DNA of 64,000 nucleotides from contig NZ_CAJXIV010000002.1 in assembly GCF_913054185.1 (NCBI RefSeq), positions 1 to 64,000 of the forward strand. Direction: 5' to 3'. How positions within the stretch are numbered: position 1 is the first letter of the stretch; each line of letters starts with the position of its first letter. Position numbers and translations under genes: made by a program. Positions 31,503 through 41,620 of the stretch are shown in pieces. The notes under the pieces were generated by a model, which saw only the letters and a list, made by a program, of their open reading frames with translations, had not been told where the DNA came from and did no database searches. This DNA comes from an uncultured Shimia sp. Lineage in GTDB: Bacteria > Pseudomonadota > Alphaproteobacteria > Rhodobacterales > Rhodobacteraceae.

Positions 31503-32953
31503 TTGCCTAATCCTCTCCAGTTTCGCCCGTCCCGGCGCATCATCAAAGCCGCGTCATCCGGCCCAAAGGAAAACGAGTCATAAGGTTTTGGCACATCGCC
31601 CCGCGCTTCCCAGCCGCGAATGATCGGATCGGTCCAGGCCCAGGCCGCCTCCACCTCATCATCGCGCATGAACAGCGTTTGATTGCCACGGATCACATCC
31701 ATGATAAGCCGCTCATAAGCATCAGCCGCACCCGCGCCTGTTGGCCCCAGCGCCTCGGCAAAACTCATGTCCAAAGGCACATCCACAAGCCGCATGCCAC
31801 CGGGTCCAGGCTCCTTGATAGTTACCTTTAATGTAATACCTTCATTGGGTTGCAGCTGAATGTTCAACTCATTTCTGTGTCGTCCAGCGTCATCGCCAAA
31901 GATCGAGTGCGGTGTGTCTTTGAACATCACAGTGATCTCACTGTCGCGTTCCGACAACCGTTTTCCTGTGCGCAAATAGAATGGCGTCCCCGCCCATCGC
32001 CAGTTGTTCACTTGGCATTTTAAGGCCACAAAACTCTCTGTTTTCGACCGCGGATTGTCCACATCCTCACGATAGCTGTCCGCCCCGTCGGCAGCAGTGT
32101 ACTGTCCTCGGACAATATGATGTGGTGCAACCGTATCCAACGCGCGGATCACCTTAAGCTTCTCGTCGCGCACCGCATCCGGCTCAAATTGTGATGGTGG
32201 CTCCATCGCAATCAGGCATAGGAGCTGCATCAAATGGTTCTGCACCATATCGCGCATGGCACCGGAGCGTTCGTAATACTCGCCTCGCCCCGCCACCCCA
32301 ACGCTCTCCGCGACGGTGATCTGAATGTGGTCGATGTATTGCGCATTCCACAACGGCTCAAACAGCATATTGCCAAAGCGCACAGCCATAAGGTTCTGTA
32401 CGGTCTCTTTGCCGAGATAATGATCAATCCGGTAGATTTGGCTCTCGTCAAAATACTGCGCCAGTTCGTGATTCAATTTCTGTGCCGTCTCCAGATCATG
32501 ACCAAACGGCTTTTCAACCACAATGCGCGTGTCCGCCTCAGTCAGCCCAGGCCGTTTCAGCCCCTTGGCCAAATCCGAGTAAACTCCTGGCCCAACAGAA
32601 AAGTAGAACGCGCGCACAGACCCTTCGTTGAGCAGAGCCGCCAACTCCCCCCAACCGCCTTCTCCGCGAGCGTCCACCGCAACATAATGCAAATGATCAC
32701 AGAACCCAGACACGGCTGTCACATCCTGCGCAGCATCCCCAGCAAACTCGCGCAGCGCCTCGGCCACAGACGCACGATACTGCGCTTCCGTCAATTCGCG
32801 TCGGGCCGCGCCAATCACCTGACTGCCTTCGGGCATCTGCCCGGAGCAATACCGCTTGAACAATGCAGGTAAAATCTTCCGCCGCGCCAGGTCACCGGTC
32901 CCACCAAAGACCACAAGATCAAACGTTTCCACGGGAATGATGCGAGAAACCAT
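31499..32953 (-). CDS. zwf: Glucose-6-phosphate 1-dehydrogenase
   Basis: Zwf oxidises glucose 6-phosphate to the lactone, entering the Entner-Doudoroff and pentose phosphate routes. The 484 residues show the nucleotide-binding FGGTGDLARRKILPALF, the EKPFGHD element and the active-site signature RIDHYLGKE with its lysine and histidine. It is the first gene of zwf-pgl-pgi; a 14-base palindrome typical of LacI-family operators lies about 45 bases upstream. Confidence 0.98.
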   Translation of the reverse strand: MVSRIIPVETFDLVVFGGTGDLARRKILPALFKRYCSGQMPEGSQVIGAARRELTEAQYRASVAEALREFAGDAAQDVTAVSGFCDHLHYVAVDARGEGGWGELAALLNEGSVRAFYFSVGPGVYSDLAKGLKRPGLTEADTRIVVEKPFGHDLETAQKLNHELAQYFDESQIYRIDHYLGKETVQNLMAVRFGNMLFEPLWNAQYIDHIQITVAESVGVAGRGEYYERSGAMRDMVQNHLMQLLCLIAMEPPSQFEPDAVRDEKLKVIRALDTVAPHHIVRGQYTAADGADSYREDVDNPRSKTESFVALKCQVNNWRWAGTPFYLRTGKRLSERDSEITVMFKDTPHSIFGDDAGRHRNELNIQLQPNEGITLKVTIKEPGPGGMRLVDVPLDMSFAEALGPTGAGAADAYERLIMDVIRGNQTLFMRDDEVEAAWAWTDPIIRGWEARGDVPKPYDSFSFGPDDAALMMRRDGRNWRGLGK

Positions 32954-32996
32954 CGGGCCTCTTTCCTTATTGGCTGTCCGGATTTCACCGGAAAAT

Positions 32997-33010
32997 CGTT
33001 AGCGCTAACG
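32997..33010. promoter_or_regulatory. LacI-family operator upstream of zwf-pgl-pgi
   Basis: CGTTAGCGCTAACG is a perfect 14-base palindrome with the central CG/GC step typical of LacI-family sites. In Rhodobacter sphaeroides the LacI-family regulator CceR is known to repress Entner-Doudoroff genes including this operon, so a CceR orthologue is the likely ligand. That link is inferred; the regulator is not in this window. Confidence 0.7.
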
Positions 33011-33135
33011 CCGTCATAACACCGCCACTCTAACATCACAACCACACATCACAACTGTGTCACACGCGGTGTCGCCGCTTTACTTGCCATTATGTATTTG
33101 ACTAGTACCAACAGACCACAAGACATGGCAGGCAC

Positions 33136-34077
33136 ATGAAAGATCACGCAAATATTGGGAAGTTCAACGATCCCTACATTACCGCCAAAGGCGACACCCG
33201 TGCCCATGTGGCCCTCACCGATCCGCAAACGCTCTGGTTCAACACCGGCACGTTGTGCAACATCGAATGTGAGAATTGCTACATCCTGTCGTCTCCCACC
33301 AATGACGCGTTGGCGTACCTGACAGCCGACGAAGTCTCCGACTACCTAGACCAACTTGAAGCGCGTGAATGGAAGGTGCGTGAAATAGCCTTCACAGGCG
33401 GCGAGCCTTTTATGAACCCTGAGATGAACGAAATGACCCGCCGGTCGCTGGAACGCGGCTATGAAGTGCTCATTCTCACCAACGCAATGCAACCCATGCA
33501 GCGTAAACGTGTTAGCGCAGGGCTGCTTAAACTGGCCCAAGACTTTCCGGGCAAATTGACGCTACGGATTTCCGTTGATCACTGGTCTGCCGAAATGCAC
33601 GACAAAGAGCGTGGCAAAGGCACCTTTGACCGCACACTGGACGGCATGCGCTGGCTGCGCGACAACAACATCCAAATGGCCGTCGCGGGCCGCACTATGT
33701 GGGATGAAACAGAAGCGACGTCGCGCACCGGATACGCCGATCTCTACGCCAAAGAAAACTTTAAGATAGACGCCTCAAACCCTGGAAAAACTGTACTTTT
33801 TCCCGAAATGGACGAAGAGGTCGAAGTGCCCGAAATCACCGTCGACTGCTGGGGCATTCTGAACAAGTCCTCCGATGAAGTGATGTGCGCCAGCTCCCGC
33901 ATGGTGGTCAAACACAAGGGCGCAAAAACGCCCTCGGTAATTGCTTGCACGCTCCTGCCATACGATCCGCAGTTTGACCTCGGCGCCACCCTGGAAGAAG
34001 CCGAGAAACCGGTGCAGCTAAACCACCCGCATTGCGCCAAATTTTGCGTTTTGGGTGGCGCCTCTTGCTCCGCCTAA
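33136..34077 (+). CDS. Radical SAM protein with cysteine-rich C-terminus
   Basis: The 313-residue enzyme has the [4Fe-4S] motif C41-x3-C45-x2-C48 in CNIECENCYI and the GGEPF SAM-binding motif. Beyond the barrel come six more cysteines at 238, 251, 271, 300, 304 and 311, which may hold one auxiliary cluster in SPASM or twitch fashion. Radical SAM proteins with such tails often modify peptides or proteins, but no small substrate-like gene is obvious beside it. The reaction is unknown. It is transcribed divergently from zwf and lies close to a converging Ysc84-domain gene. Confidence 0.85.
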   Translation: MKDHANIGKFNDPYITAKGDTRAHVALTDPQTLWFNTGTLCNIECENCYILSSPTNDALAYLTADEVSDYLDQLEAREWKVREIAFTGGEPFMNPEMNEMTRRSLERGYEVLILTNAMQPMQRKRVSAGLLKLAQDFPGKLTLRISVDHWSAEMHDKERGKGTFDRTLDGMRWLRDNNIQMAVAGRTMWDETEATSRTGYADLYAKENFKIDASNPGKTVLFPEMDEEVEVPEITVDCWGILNKSSDEVMCASSRMVVKHKGAKTPSVIACTLLPYDPQFDLGATLEEAEKPVQLNHPHCAKFCVLGGASCSA

Positions 34078-34088
34078 ATCTACTTGGA

Positions 34089-34829
34089 TCAATTCAATTC
34101 GGGCGAATGCCAGTACTTTGTGCCCTCTAAGCTGCCATTCACACGCCACCGGTCCTTGTCGAGAACAAAGACCGACTGACCCTGGGTGAACCGCACCTCG
34201 TCCGCGCTTTTGTCATCGCCAACCTGCGCGCCACCGCCCGCCGTGGCGTCATATCCGTTAACAACAAACCGTTCAAAATCCGCTGGGGTTTCGAACAGGA
34301 TCACAAATTGCGTGGCGAAGCCACCAATGCCCAGACTGGCCCCCAGCCCCCCGGTGCCCATATTCAAATATGTGCGTGCGCCGGTGTCTTTGGCCACGGC
34401 CACACCACGCCCATATCCGGTGGTCACAGGGAAGACAGTCACCTTACGGCTATCAAACGCCGCATAACCTGCGCTATCATGATACAGCGCATCCGCCTCC
34501 GGGTTCTGCGCAAGCAGCACTGCCATTATTTCGTCTGACATGGCGTCCAGCCGCGCCCTGGTGGCCTCCGGTGTTTCTTCATTGGACAGCAGCTCATCCG
34601 TTGACGAAATTGCCTCCCCAACGCTGTTCACACCTTTTTCCACGGTGTTGCCAACCGCATTCGCGCCTTTTCCTATGGCCTCCCCAGTGGCGGTCACACC
34701 TTCGCCAATGGCTTCACCTGTAGTTTCAGCGCCCTGTTTGATCTTGTCCCAAAGCCCTTGCGCTTCTGACGGACCAGCTAAATTGACTACGATCACTCCA
34801 ACCGCCAAAACTTGCCATTTCACCCACAT
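34089..34829 (-). CDS. Exported Ysc84-domain (lipid-binding) protein
   Basis: I start it at the ATG at 34829, behind GGAGGCATAT, giving a signal peptide that ends near GPSEAQ. Residues 25-80 are a set of imperfect repeats of about 12 residues (TTGEAIGEGVTATGEAIGKG and similar) likely to form an amphipathic helix. The rest carries features of the Ysc84/SYLF domain: AVLLAQNPEADALY, AAFDSRKVTVFPVTTGYGRG and GGLGASLGIGGFATQFVILF in segments. The family binds phosphoinositides in eukaryotes; the bacterial role is unsettled. The gene stands alone. Confidence 0.75.
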   Translation of the reverse strand: MWVKWQVLAVGVIVVNLAGPSEAQGLWDKIKQGAETTGEAIGEGVTATGEAIGKGANAVGNTVEKGVNSVGEAISSTDELLSNEETPEATRARLDAMSDEIMAVLLAQNPEADALYHDSAGYAAFDSRKVTVFPVTTGYGRGVAVAKDTGARTYLNMGTGGLGASLGIGGFATQFVILFETPADFERFVVNGYDATAGGGAQVGDDKSADEVRFTQGQSVFVLDKDRWRVNGSLEGTKYWHSPELN

Positions 34830-35079
34830 ATATGCCTCCACAAACGCCCAATTTCCACGGCTCGAATAAAGCACAAAGCCAGCAGACACATCACCCCTGC
34901 GTCACCACTGGGCAATACTCCGCCGTATTTGTCCAAATTCCTCCGATTCTTCAGTCCATTATGCCAATTACACTGCGAACAGCTCTGCAACTCTCACACC
35001 ACCATTGCACCCTACATGATGCCTCTGATATAAGCATTCCAACAACATATGGACCGCCAATTAGAAGCGAGACTGGGAC

Positions 35080-37815
35080 TTGAGCGACACGCCGGAAACC
35101 CCTGAAAACGAAGAAGAAACCACACACGAACGGATGTTCCACGACGGTCCTTCTGTGTCGATCGAAGAAGAGATGAGCGCCAGCTACCTCGACTACGCCA
35201 TGAGCGTGATCGTCAGCCGCGCCATTCCGGACCTACGGGACGGCCTCAAACCAGTGCACCGTCGCATCCTGTATGCCATGCACGAAACGGGCAACAGCCA
35301 CGACAAGTCGTACCGCAAATCGGCCCGTCCTGTTGGCGACGTGATGGGTAAATACCACCCACACGGCGACTCCGCGATTTATGATGCCTTGGTGCGTATG
35401 GCCCAGGATTTCTCCATGTCTTTGCCGCTTCTGGACGGCCAGGGCAACTTCGGCTCGATGGACGGCGATAACCCGGCAGCGATGCGTTACACCGAAGTGC
35501 GCATGGACAAACCCGCCGCCGCTTTGCTGTCCGACATCGACAAGGATACCGTTGATTTTCAAGACAACTACGATGGCAAGGACCAGGAACCAACCGTTCT
35601 GCCCGCGCGTTTCCCTAACATGCTGGTCAACGGCGCAGGTGGTATTGCGGTGGGTATGGCCACCAACATTCCGCCACACAACCTGGGCGAAGTCATCGAC
35701 GCCACTCTGGCGCTGATCGAAGATCCCGACCTCACCTCTGAACAGCTGATCGACTATGTGCCCGGTCCCGACTTTCCAACTGGCGGCATCATGCTGGGCC
35801 GGTCCGGTGCCCGCAAGGCTTACCTCGAAGGTCGCGGCAGTGTTGTCATCCGCTCTAAGACACGTGTTGAGGAAATCCGCAAAGACCGCTACGCGATTGT
35901 CATTGATGAGATCCCTTATCAGGTGAACAAGGCGGCGATGATCGAGAAAATCGCCGAAGCCGCGCGGGACAAACGGATCGAAGGCATTGCCCACGTTCAG
36001 GATGAATCTGACCGTGACGGCGTGCGTGTTGTGGTGGAGCTGAAACGTGACGCCACCGCCGAAGTGGTGCTGAACCAACTGTTCCGATTCACCCCGATGC
36101 AAACCTATTTTGGTTGCAACATGCTGGCCCTGAATGGCGGTCGCCCAGAACAGCTCACCCTGCGCCGTTTCCTGACCTCCTTTATTGATTTCCGCGAAGA
36201 AGTGGTGGCCCGCCGCACCGCGTACATGCTGCGCAAAGCGCGTGAACGCAGCCACATTTTGTGTGGCTTGGCGGTTGCAGTCACCAACGTTGACGAAGTG
36301 GTTGCCACCATCCGCGCCTCTGCTGATGCAGCCGAAGCGCGTGAAAAGCTGATGACCCGCCGCTGGCCTGCGGAAAGCATCGCCGCTTACATCAAGTTGA
36401 TTGATGATCCGACCCACACTATGAACGACGACGGCACCTATAACCTGTCAGAAATTCAGGCCCGCGCCATCTTGGAGTTGCGCCTTCAGCGGCTGACCCA
36501 AATTGGGGTAACAGAGGTCACAGATGAACTTGAAGAACTGGCCCGTAAGATCAAGGAATATCTGGAGATTCTTGGGTCACGCGAGCGCATCATGGGCATC
36601 ATCGGCGACGAGCTGCGTGAGGTACGTGAAAACTTCGCCGTGGATCGCCGCACAGAGATTGTCGACTGGTCTGGCGACATGGACGACGAAGACCTGATTG
36701 AACGCGAAGACATGGTGGTGACCGTGACCTCTGGTGGCTACATCAAACGCACACCGCTTGCTGACTTCCGCGCCCAGAAGCGCGGCGGCAAAGGCATCTC
36801 GGGCATGCAAACCAAAGAAGAAGATGTGGTCACCACCCTCTTTGTGGCCAACACCCACACGCAGCTCTTGTTCTTCACCACAGATGGCATGGCCTACAAG
36901 CTGAAGACATGGCGTTTGCCCTTGGGTGGTCGCACGGCCAAAGGCAAAGCGATTGTGAACATCCTGCCGATCCCATCAGGGGTATCGATTGCAGCGATCA
37001 TGCCAGTTGACCGTCCCGAGGACGAATGGAACGATCTTCAGATCATGTTTGCCACATCTGCGGGCTCTGTGCGTCGCAACCGCCTGTCAGATTTCACCAA
37101 TGTGAAATCCAACGGCAAAATTGCGATGAAGTTTGAAGACGACAACGCCGACACCAAGCTGATCAATGCCCGCATCTGTACCGAGGAAGACGATGTGATG
37201 CTTGTGACCAACTCTGGCCGCGCAATCCGCTTCCCAACCACCGAAGTGCGGGTGTTCAACTCGCGCTCCTCTGTGGGTGTGCGCGGTATCCGCCTCAACG
37301 GCGACGATGAAGTGGTCTCCATGTCAGTGATCCGCCACTTCCGCGCCGAAAGCGAAGAACGCGCCGCCTATTTGAAACGGCGTCGCGCCGTAGCCGGACT
37401 GGCTGACGACGTGAACGAGGATGACGAAGCACTTGCTGGGGAATTGAACCAAGAGCGCTACGCAGAAATGTCAGCAGCTGAAAACCTAATCCTCACGATC
37501 ACCTCGGGTGGCGCAGGCAAACTCAGCTCCAGCCATGACTACCCGGTCCGTGGTCGCGGTGGCCAAGGTGTGGCTGCTATGGACAAGGCCATGCGCGGTG
37601 GTGAACTGGTCGCGTCTTTCCCCGTGGAAATGGGTGATCAGATCATGCTGGCCACCTCCAAAGGTCAATCGATCCGCGTACCCGTTGATGGCATCTCCTT
37701 CCGCTCCCGCTCAGCAGGCGGCGTTAAGGTGTTCAACACTGGCAAAGGTGAAGAAGTGGTTTCTGTGGCCTGGATCGCCGAGCAAGATGAAGAAGAGGTC
37801 GCCAGCGAAGAGTAA
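35080..37815 (+). CDS. gyrA: DNA gyrase subunit A
   Basis: GyrA cuts and rejoins DNA in the GyrA2B2 enzyme that introduces negative supercoils. The first codon is TTG with a GGGA ahead; no ATG fits better. The 911-residue protein has the catalytic Tyr137 in AMRYTEVR; Ser98 and Asp102 correspond to quinolone-site residues 83 and 87 of E. coli and are of the sensitive type. The GyrA box appears as [11 protein letters not shown] at about 566-576, followed by the C-terminal DNA-wrapping repeats. A terminator follows. Confidence 0.98.
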   Translation: MSDTPETPENEEETTHERMFHDGPSVSIEEEMSASYLDYAMSVIVSRAIPDLRDGLKPVHRRILYAMHETGNSHDKSYRKSARPVGDVMGKYHPHGDSAIYDALVRMAQDFSMSLPLLDGQGNFGSMDGDNPAAMRYTEVRMDKPAAALLSDIDKDTVDFQDNYDGKDQEPTVLPARFPNMLVNGAGGIAVGMATNIPPHNLGEVIDATLALIEDPDLTSEQLIDYVPGPDFPTGGIMLGRSGARKAYLEGRGSVVIRSKTRVEEIRKDRYAIVIDEIPYQVNKAAMIEKIAEAARDKRIEGIAHVQDESDRDGVRVVVELKRDATAEVVLNQLFRFTPMQTYFGCNMLALNGGRPEQLTLRRFLTSFIDFREEVVARRTAYMLRKARERSHILCGLAVAVTNVDEVVATIRASADAAEAREKLMTRRWPAESIAAYIKLIDDPTHTMNDDGTYNLSEIQARAILELRLQRLTQIGVTEVTDELEELARKIKEYLEILGSRERIMGIIGDELREVRENFAVDRRTEIVDWSGDMDDEDLIEREDMVVTVTSGGYIKRTPLADFRAQKRGGKGISGMQTKEEDVVTTLFVANTHTQLLFFTTDGMAYKLKTWRLPLGGRTAKGKAIVNILPIPSGVSIAAIMPVDRPEDEWNDLQIMFATSAGSVRRNRLSDFTNVKSNGKIAMKFEDDNADTKLINARICTEEDDVMLVTNSGRAIRFPTTEVRVFNSRSSVGVRGIRLNGDDEVVSMSVIRHFRAESEERAAYLKRRRAVAGLADDVNEDDEALAGELNQERYAEMSAAENLILTITSGGAGKLSSSHDYPVRGRGGQGVAAMDKAMRGGELVASFPVEMGDQIMLATSKGQSIRVPVDGISFRSRSAGGVKVFNTGKGEEVVSVAWIAEQDEEEVASEE

Positions 37816-37836
37816 CGCTGCCCGACACCAAACCTC

Positions 37837-37867
37837 AAACGGCCTCGCATTTATTGCGGGGCCGTTT
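37837..37867 (+). terminator. Rho-independent terminator of gyrA
   Basis: A 13-bp stem with one G-T wobble (AAACGGCCTCGCA / TGCGGGGCCGTTT) and loop TTTAT ends in TTTT. Confidence 0.85.
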
Positions 37868-37957
37868 TGATTTCGGCCCAAGTTGTCAAAATCATTGCAT
37901 TATTTCCTGCCGTGTGCCCTGCTTTAACTCAACACAAATCAACACGGCACTCACATA

Positions 37958-39547
37958 ATGCACCTAACCAAAGTCTATCTCCTACTGCACGTTCCCTCAG
38001 CCTTTGCAATTGCGATGAGCGCCATATTCACTGTTCCTGCGTCCGAAACTTTCGCCGCGACAATCACGCTCAACACCAATGAACTGTCGATCGACGCCGA
38101 ATACGGAGATGCCATTGAGGCTCAAGAACTGACCGGAAAATACGCCAACTGCACTTTGCTTTATGAAGGTGGTGTGGCGCGTGGGGACCTGCAAAAATTC
38201 CACGCTTTGTACAGCTATGATGGCGAAGGATTTTCCAACAACTTGCCTGAAGGCGCCACGCTCTGCCTTAACAGCCCGGGCGGCGACCTCTATGAATCGC
38301 TTGTCATCGTGGACTTCCTACGGGACATCTTTGCTGATCTACAAACCTACGTCGCTGATGACGATCTTTGCGCCTCAGCCTGCTCAAACCTGTTTCTCTC
38401 CGGCGCCCACACCTTCGAAGGGGAAAGCTATGAGACCTTTGCCATGCGCGCCATCGCGCCTACGGCCCTCCTCGGCGTACACGCCCCGCGCATCGTTTTG
38501 CCAAATGACGGCGAAACCTACGACGCAGACGAAGTGGCCGCCGTGTATGACGAAGCCATTCGGGATTCCTCACTTCTGTTTGCCTTTGCGCAAAAGGTCG
38601 ATGACGAAAACACCCCCTACCTGACGCCCTACTTGTATGCGCGTAGCATCGAAACACCGCCACATGACATGTATTATGTCGACACTGTTGGGGACGCGAT
38701 CTTTGCCAATATCCCTGTGACAGGCATTTCCTACGATGTGGAACTAAGCCCAGACCTGATCGACACCATATGTGACAATGTTTTTCTGCTCGATGACGGA
38801 GCTTTCAGCTGGGCATTTGCGCCAACGTGGAAACCCCATCCTTTGGCCTCCATTTCGGAGATGTATTTCGAGTTCGCGCAAATTCTCGAGCTTGAGGCCC
38901 ACGAAAACCAAGCAGAAGACGGTCCGTTTTATACGTCATCCCTCAACATTGAGCAAAACAATGGCGCCATCTACGGCTATCGACGAGGCTACCGCACCGG
39001 TGGCCCTTATGGAGCCGAAGATTGCCTTGTCCGCCTGCCCTCGTCAGAGCAGATCGGCGCAGAGACCAGCTTTGGCTCAGCCCGCATCGCATGGGACGCG
39101 CGAGACAGCCATGCAATCGAGGTGCGCATTGGCACGCAACACCCGCGCAGCGAATACGCCGAACCAGAGGCACCCCACGTCAAATCACCACACGACTACT
39201 GGAATGTCTTGAGTGCGGACGACGAAAACCAACTGCACACCTACCCGGCGCTAATGCTCTTCGCTTTGGGCCGCCCCCTCAGCGATTTACCTCGGATCGT
39301 TGAAATGAAAACCGAAACCGAGGAAGTTGCCGCGATCGACGACACTGAAGCCGACATTCTGACCTGCGGCGACCTTTGGTACATGCGGAATCGGATTTTC
39401 CACGAAAACGGCTACTGCTTTGGCTCTGAACGCGGCATTTCCACCTTTGGCAACGCGGAATGCTTCACCAAGTCACCTACCCTTTCAGAAGCAGACACGG
39501 CCTTCATGAACGCCATCAAATTGGCCGAAAAAGACCTCGACTGCTAG
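37958..39547 (+). CDS. Secreted ClpP-like serine protease-fold protein with YARHG-like C-terminus
   Basis: The 529-residue protein has a signal region ending near SETFAA. Residues 95-180 fit the ClpP/crotonase fold: LCLNSPGGDLYES, then CASAC with candidate nucleophile Ser140 and LLGVHAPR with candidate His175, the pattern of periplasmic ClpP-like proteins. The C-terminal region near 465-505 (CGDLWYMRNRIFHENGYCF in sequence) matches the YARHG-type domain seen in exported proteins. The middle 270 residues are not recognised. Nine or more cysteines suggest disulfides. It sits alone between gyrA and a small exported protein; the substrate is unknown. Confidence 0.7.
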   Translation: MHLTKVYLLLHVPSAFAIAMSAIFTVPASETFAATITLNTNELSIDAEYGDAIEAQELTGKYANCTLLYEGGVARGDLQKFHALYSYDGEGFSNNLPEGATLCLNSPGGDLYESLVIVDFLRDIFADLQTYVADDDLCASACSNLFLSGAHTFEGESYETFAMRAIAPTALLGVHAPRIVLPNDGETYDADEVAAVYDEAIRDSSLLFAFAQKVDDENTPYLTPYLYARSIETPPHDMYYVDTVGDAIFANIPVTGISYDVELSPDLIDTICDNVFLLDDGAFSWAFAPTWKPHPLASISEMYFEFAQILELEAHENQAEDGPFYTSSLNIEQNNGAIYGYRRGYRTGGPYGAEDCLVRLPSSEQIGAETSFGSARIAWDARDSHAIEVRIGTQHPRSEYAEPEAPHVKSPHDYWNVLSADDENQLHTYPALMLFALGRPLSDLPRIVEMKTETEEVAAIDDTEADILTCGDLWYMRNRIFHENGYCFGSERGISTFGNAECFTKSPTLSEADTAFMNAIKLAEKDLDC

Positions 39548-39679
39548 TTCTCACGCCAGTCCTCTGAAGGGGCGCACAGCCCCTTCACAAACACGCACTT
39601 GATCAAAGACAAACACATCACCGCTCCCCTCCGCTAAAATGAGGCAAACCTTGGAAACGCAAAAATCCCGGAGACCGTG

Positions 39680-40042
39680 ATGAAAACACCCGCCATCCTC
39701 CTGACCTTCGCACTCAGCGCCGCCCCTCATTTTGCTCTGGCAGAGACAACATTGATCGACGCTGGCGCTGCCCACGCGGCTCTAAGCGGCATACATTACA
39801 CCTGCGACTTAGGCGAAATGAAATTCGACATGATTTTCAAAGAGGTAGAAGTGACCTCAAATGTATTTCCCTACGAGTTTCGAGCTGGTGAACGGGCCTC
39901 TGACGATGCCTACATCCTGACAGGTGCTGGCGAAATCCACCTGCAAAGCGCAAACGAAATCCGCTTCCTCACACTCGACAAAGGCACGCTTGGCATTGCC
40001 AAAACACTGGACGGTCGCGCCGCCACCTGCGTGCCAAAGTAA
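39680..40042 (+). CDS. Small exported protein of unknown function
   Basis: The 120-residue protein has a signal peptide (MKTPAILLTFALSAAPHFALA) and two cysteines in the mature part, at about 42 and 117, which could form one disulfide. The start is the ATG at 39680, six bases after GGAG; the GTG just before it is too close. The mature protein looks beta-rich. No family is recognised. A strong terminator follows. Confidence 0.75.
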   Translation: MKTPAILLTFALSAAPHFALAETTLIDAGAAHAALSGIHYTCDLGEMKFDMIFKEVEVTSNVFPYEFRAGERASDDAYILTGAGEIHLQSANEIRFLTLDKGTLGIAKTLDGRAATCVPK

Positions 40043-40080
40043 CACCTTGGCCTGTTTCTTCTTGCCATAAGTATCCAAAC

Positions 40081-40116
40081 AAAAGGGACGCCAAAGCGTC
40101 CCTTTTCTCTTTTTTG
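40081..40116 (+). terminator. Rho-independent terminator
   Basis: An 11-bp stem (AAAAGGGACGC with GCGTCCCTTTT), loop CAAA and tail CTCTTTTTTG. The AAAA flank also gives the converging M32 gene a T-tract on the minus strand, so it may act both ways. Confidence 0.9.
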
Positions 40117-40128
40117 TGTCCACAAACC

Positions 40129-41604
40129 TTACAGCTTGTAGATATCCCCAAACTTGGCTTCCAGATAGTCCAGCAACGGCGCCCCACTTGGCGCTTTTCC
40201 TGTTGCATGCACAATGGTGTCTGCTGGCTTGCGCAACCCGCCATGCCGTTGAAGGTTCTCACGCAACCAACCAGTCCCGCCCGAGGTATCGCCCTGCGCC
40301 AACTGCGCATCCAGATCTGGAACCGCTGCCCGCATCGCCTCATTCAGGCAGCCCGCATAAACGTTGCCTAGAGAGTAGGTTGGGAAATAGCCAAACAGAC
40401 CCACGGACCAATGCACATCCTGCAAAACACCGTTTGACGGCTTGTCCACCGCGTAGCCAAAATCAGCGTTAAACCGATCGTTCCAAGCCGCTTCCAAATC
40501 GCCAACCGCCAGGTCACCCAGCATCAAAGCCCGCTCCAGATCAAAGCGCAGCATGATATGCAAGTTGTACTGCACCTCATCCGCCTCGGTGCGGATATAG
40601 CCGTCATTCACCCGGTTCACCGTGCCGTAAAATGCCTCAGCATCCGCGATGCCAAAGTCACCAAACTCCGCTTTCATTTGCTCGAAGAGCCATCCGGTAT
40701 AGGCACGGCCTCGGCCCATCTGGTTCTCATAGATCCGGCTTTGGCTTTCGTGCACGCCCATCGACACACCACGGCCAAGCGGAGTCAAAAGATACGCGTC
40801 ATCAATGCCTTGCTCATAAGCCGCATGGCCCACTTCATGGATGGTGGAGTAGAAGCAGTTGAATGGATCACTCTCGCTGGTGCGCGTGGTGATCCGCACA
40901 TCTTTGCCTGACCCAGAGCAGAACGGGTGTGTGACACAATCAATGCGCCCATGGTCAAAGTCATAGCCAAAGCTTGCCGCCAGCTTGGCGGTTAGCGCCA
41001 TCTGTTTAACCGACGCAAACTGCCCTGAGAGCTTCTGAGGTGCTTCCGCTGCCAAAACCGCCGCCCGCAAGGCCACCAACCGCGGCCGCATTGCGTCAAA
41101 CATCGCTGCGATTTCTGCCGCCGTCATCTCCGGCTCATAATCGTCAACCATGGCGTCATAGACATCACCACCGGCCGCCAGCGCCTGACCTTCTTGCCGC
41201 TTCAGGTTCACTACCTCTTCCAGGGTTGGCAAGAACCCGGCCACATTTTCATCAGACCGCGCTTGTGCCCAGATGCCTTGCGCCCGGCTGGTCATTTTGG
41301 CAATTTCTGCCGCCAGATCAGCTGGCACCTTGGAAGTCCGCTCAAACGACTTGCGGATGTGCCGCACCTGCGCGCGGCCCACCTCATCAAGCTGAGCCTC
41401 ATCAATCGCGGCCAGCCATTCACCAACCTTGGGATCGATCCGGCGCGCATGCAGGACACTTTCCATCGCCGCCATTTCCTCAGCCCGCTGCGGCGCGGCG
41501 CCAACCGGCATAATTGCCTCTTGGTCCCAGCCCAAACGTCCAGCCACTTCGCCCAACGCCTGTGTGGTATGGGTAAACCCCATCAACTGCTCATATGCAG
41601 ACAT
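40129..41604 (-). CDS. Carboxypeptidase of family M32
   Basis: This cytoplasmic zinc metallocarboxypeptidase removes C-terminal residues from peptides. I use the ATG at 41604 (MSAYEQLMGFTHTTQALGEV), preceded by GAAGGAA. The 491 residues contain the HEVGH zinc motif (TIHEVGHAAYEQG) and the family signatures HPFCSGSGKDVRITTR and GVHESQSRIYENQMGR. The gene follows ctaA after 16 bases and may share its transcript. Confidence 0.94.
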   Translation of the reverse strand: MSAYEQLMGFTHTTQALGEVAGRLGWDQEAIMPVGAAPQRAEEMAAMESVLHARRIDPKVGEWLAAIDEAQLDEVGRAQVRHIRKSFERTSKVPADLAAEIAKMTSRAQGIWAQARSDENVAGFLPTLEEVVNLKRQEGQALAAGGDVYDAMVDDYEPEMTAAEIAAMFDAMRPRLVALRAAVLAAEAPQKLSGQFASVKQMALTAKLAASFGYDFDHGRIDCVTHPFCSGSGKDVRITTRTSESDPFNCFYSTIHEVGHAAYEQGIDDAYLLTPLGRGVSMGVHESQSRIYENQMGRGRAYTGWLFEQMKAEFGDFGIADAEAFYGTVNRVNDGYIRTEADEVQYNLHIMLRFDLERALMLGDLAVGDLEAAWNDRFNADFGYAVDKPSNGVLQDVHWSVGLFGYFPTYSLGNVYAGCLNEAMRAAVPDLDAQLAQGDTSGGTGWLRENLQRHGGLRKPADTIVHATGKAPSGAPLLDYLEAKFGDIYKL

Positions 41605-41620
41605 TCTTGTTTTCCTTCTC

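Noticed and set aside
35233-36417. 394-codon open frame opposite gyrA
   Set aside because: Antisense shadow of gyrA with unnatural composition.
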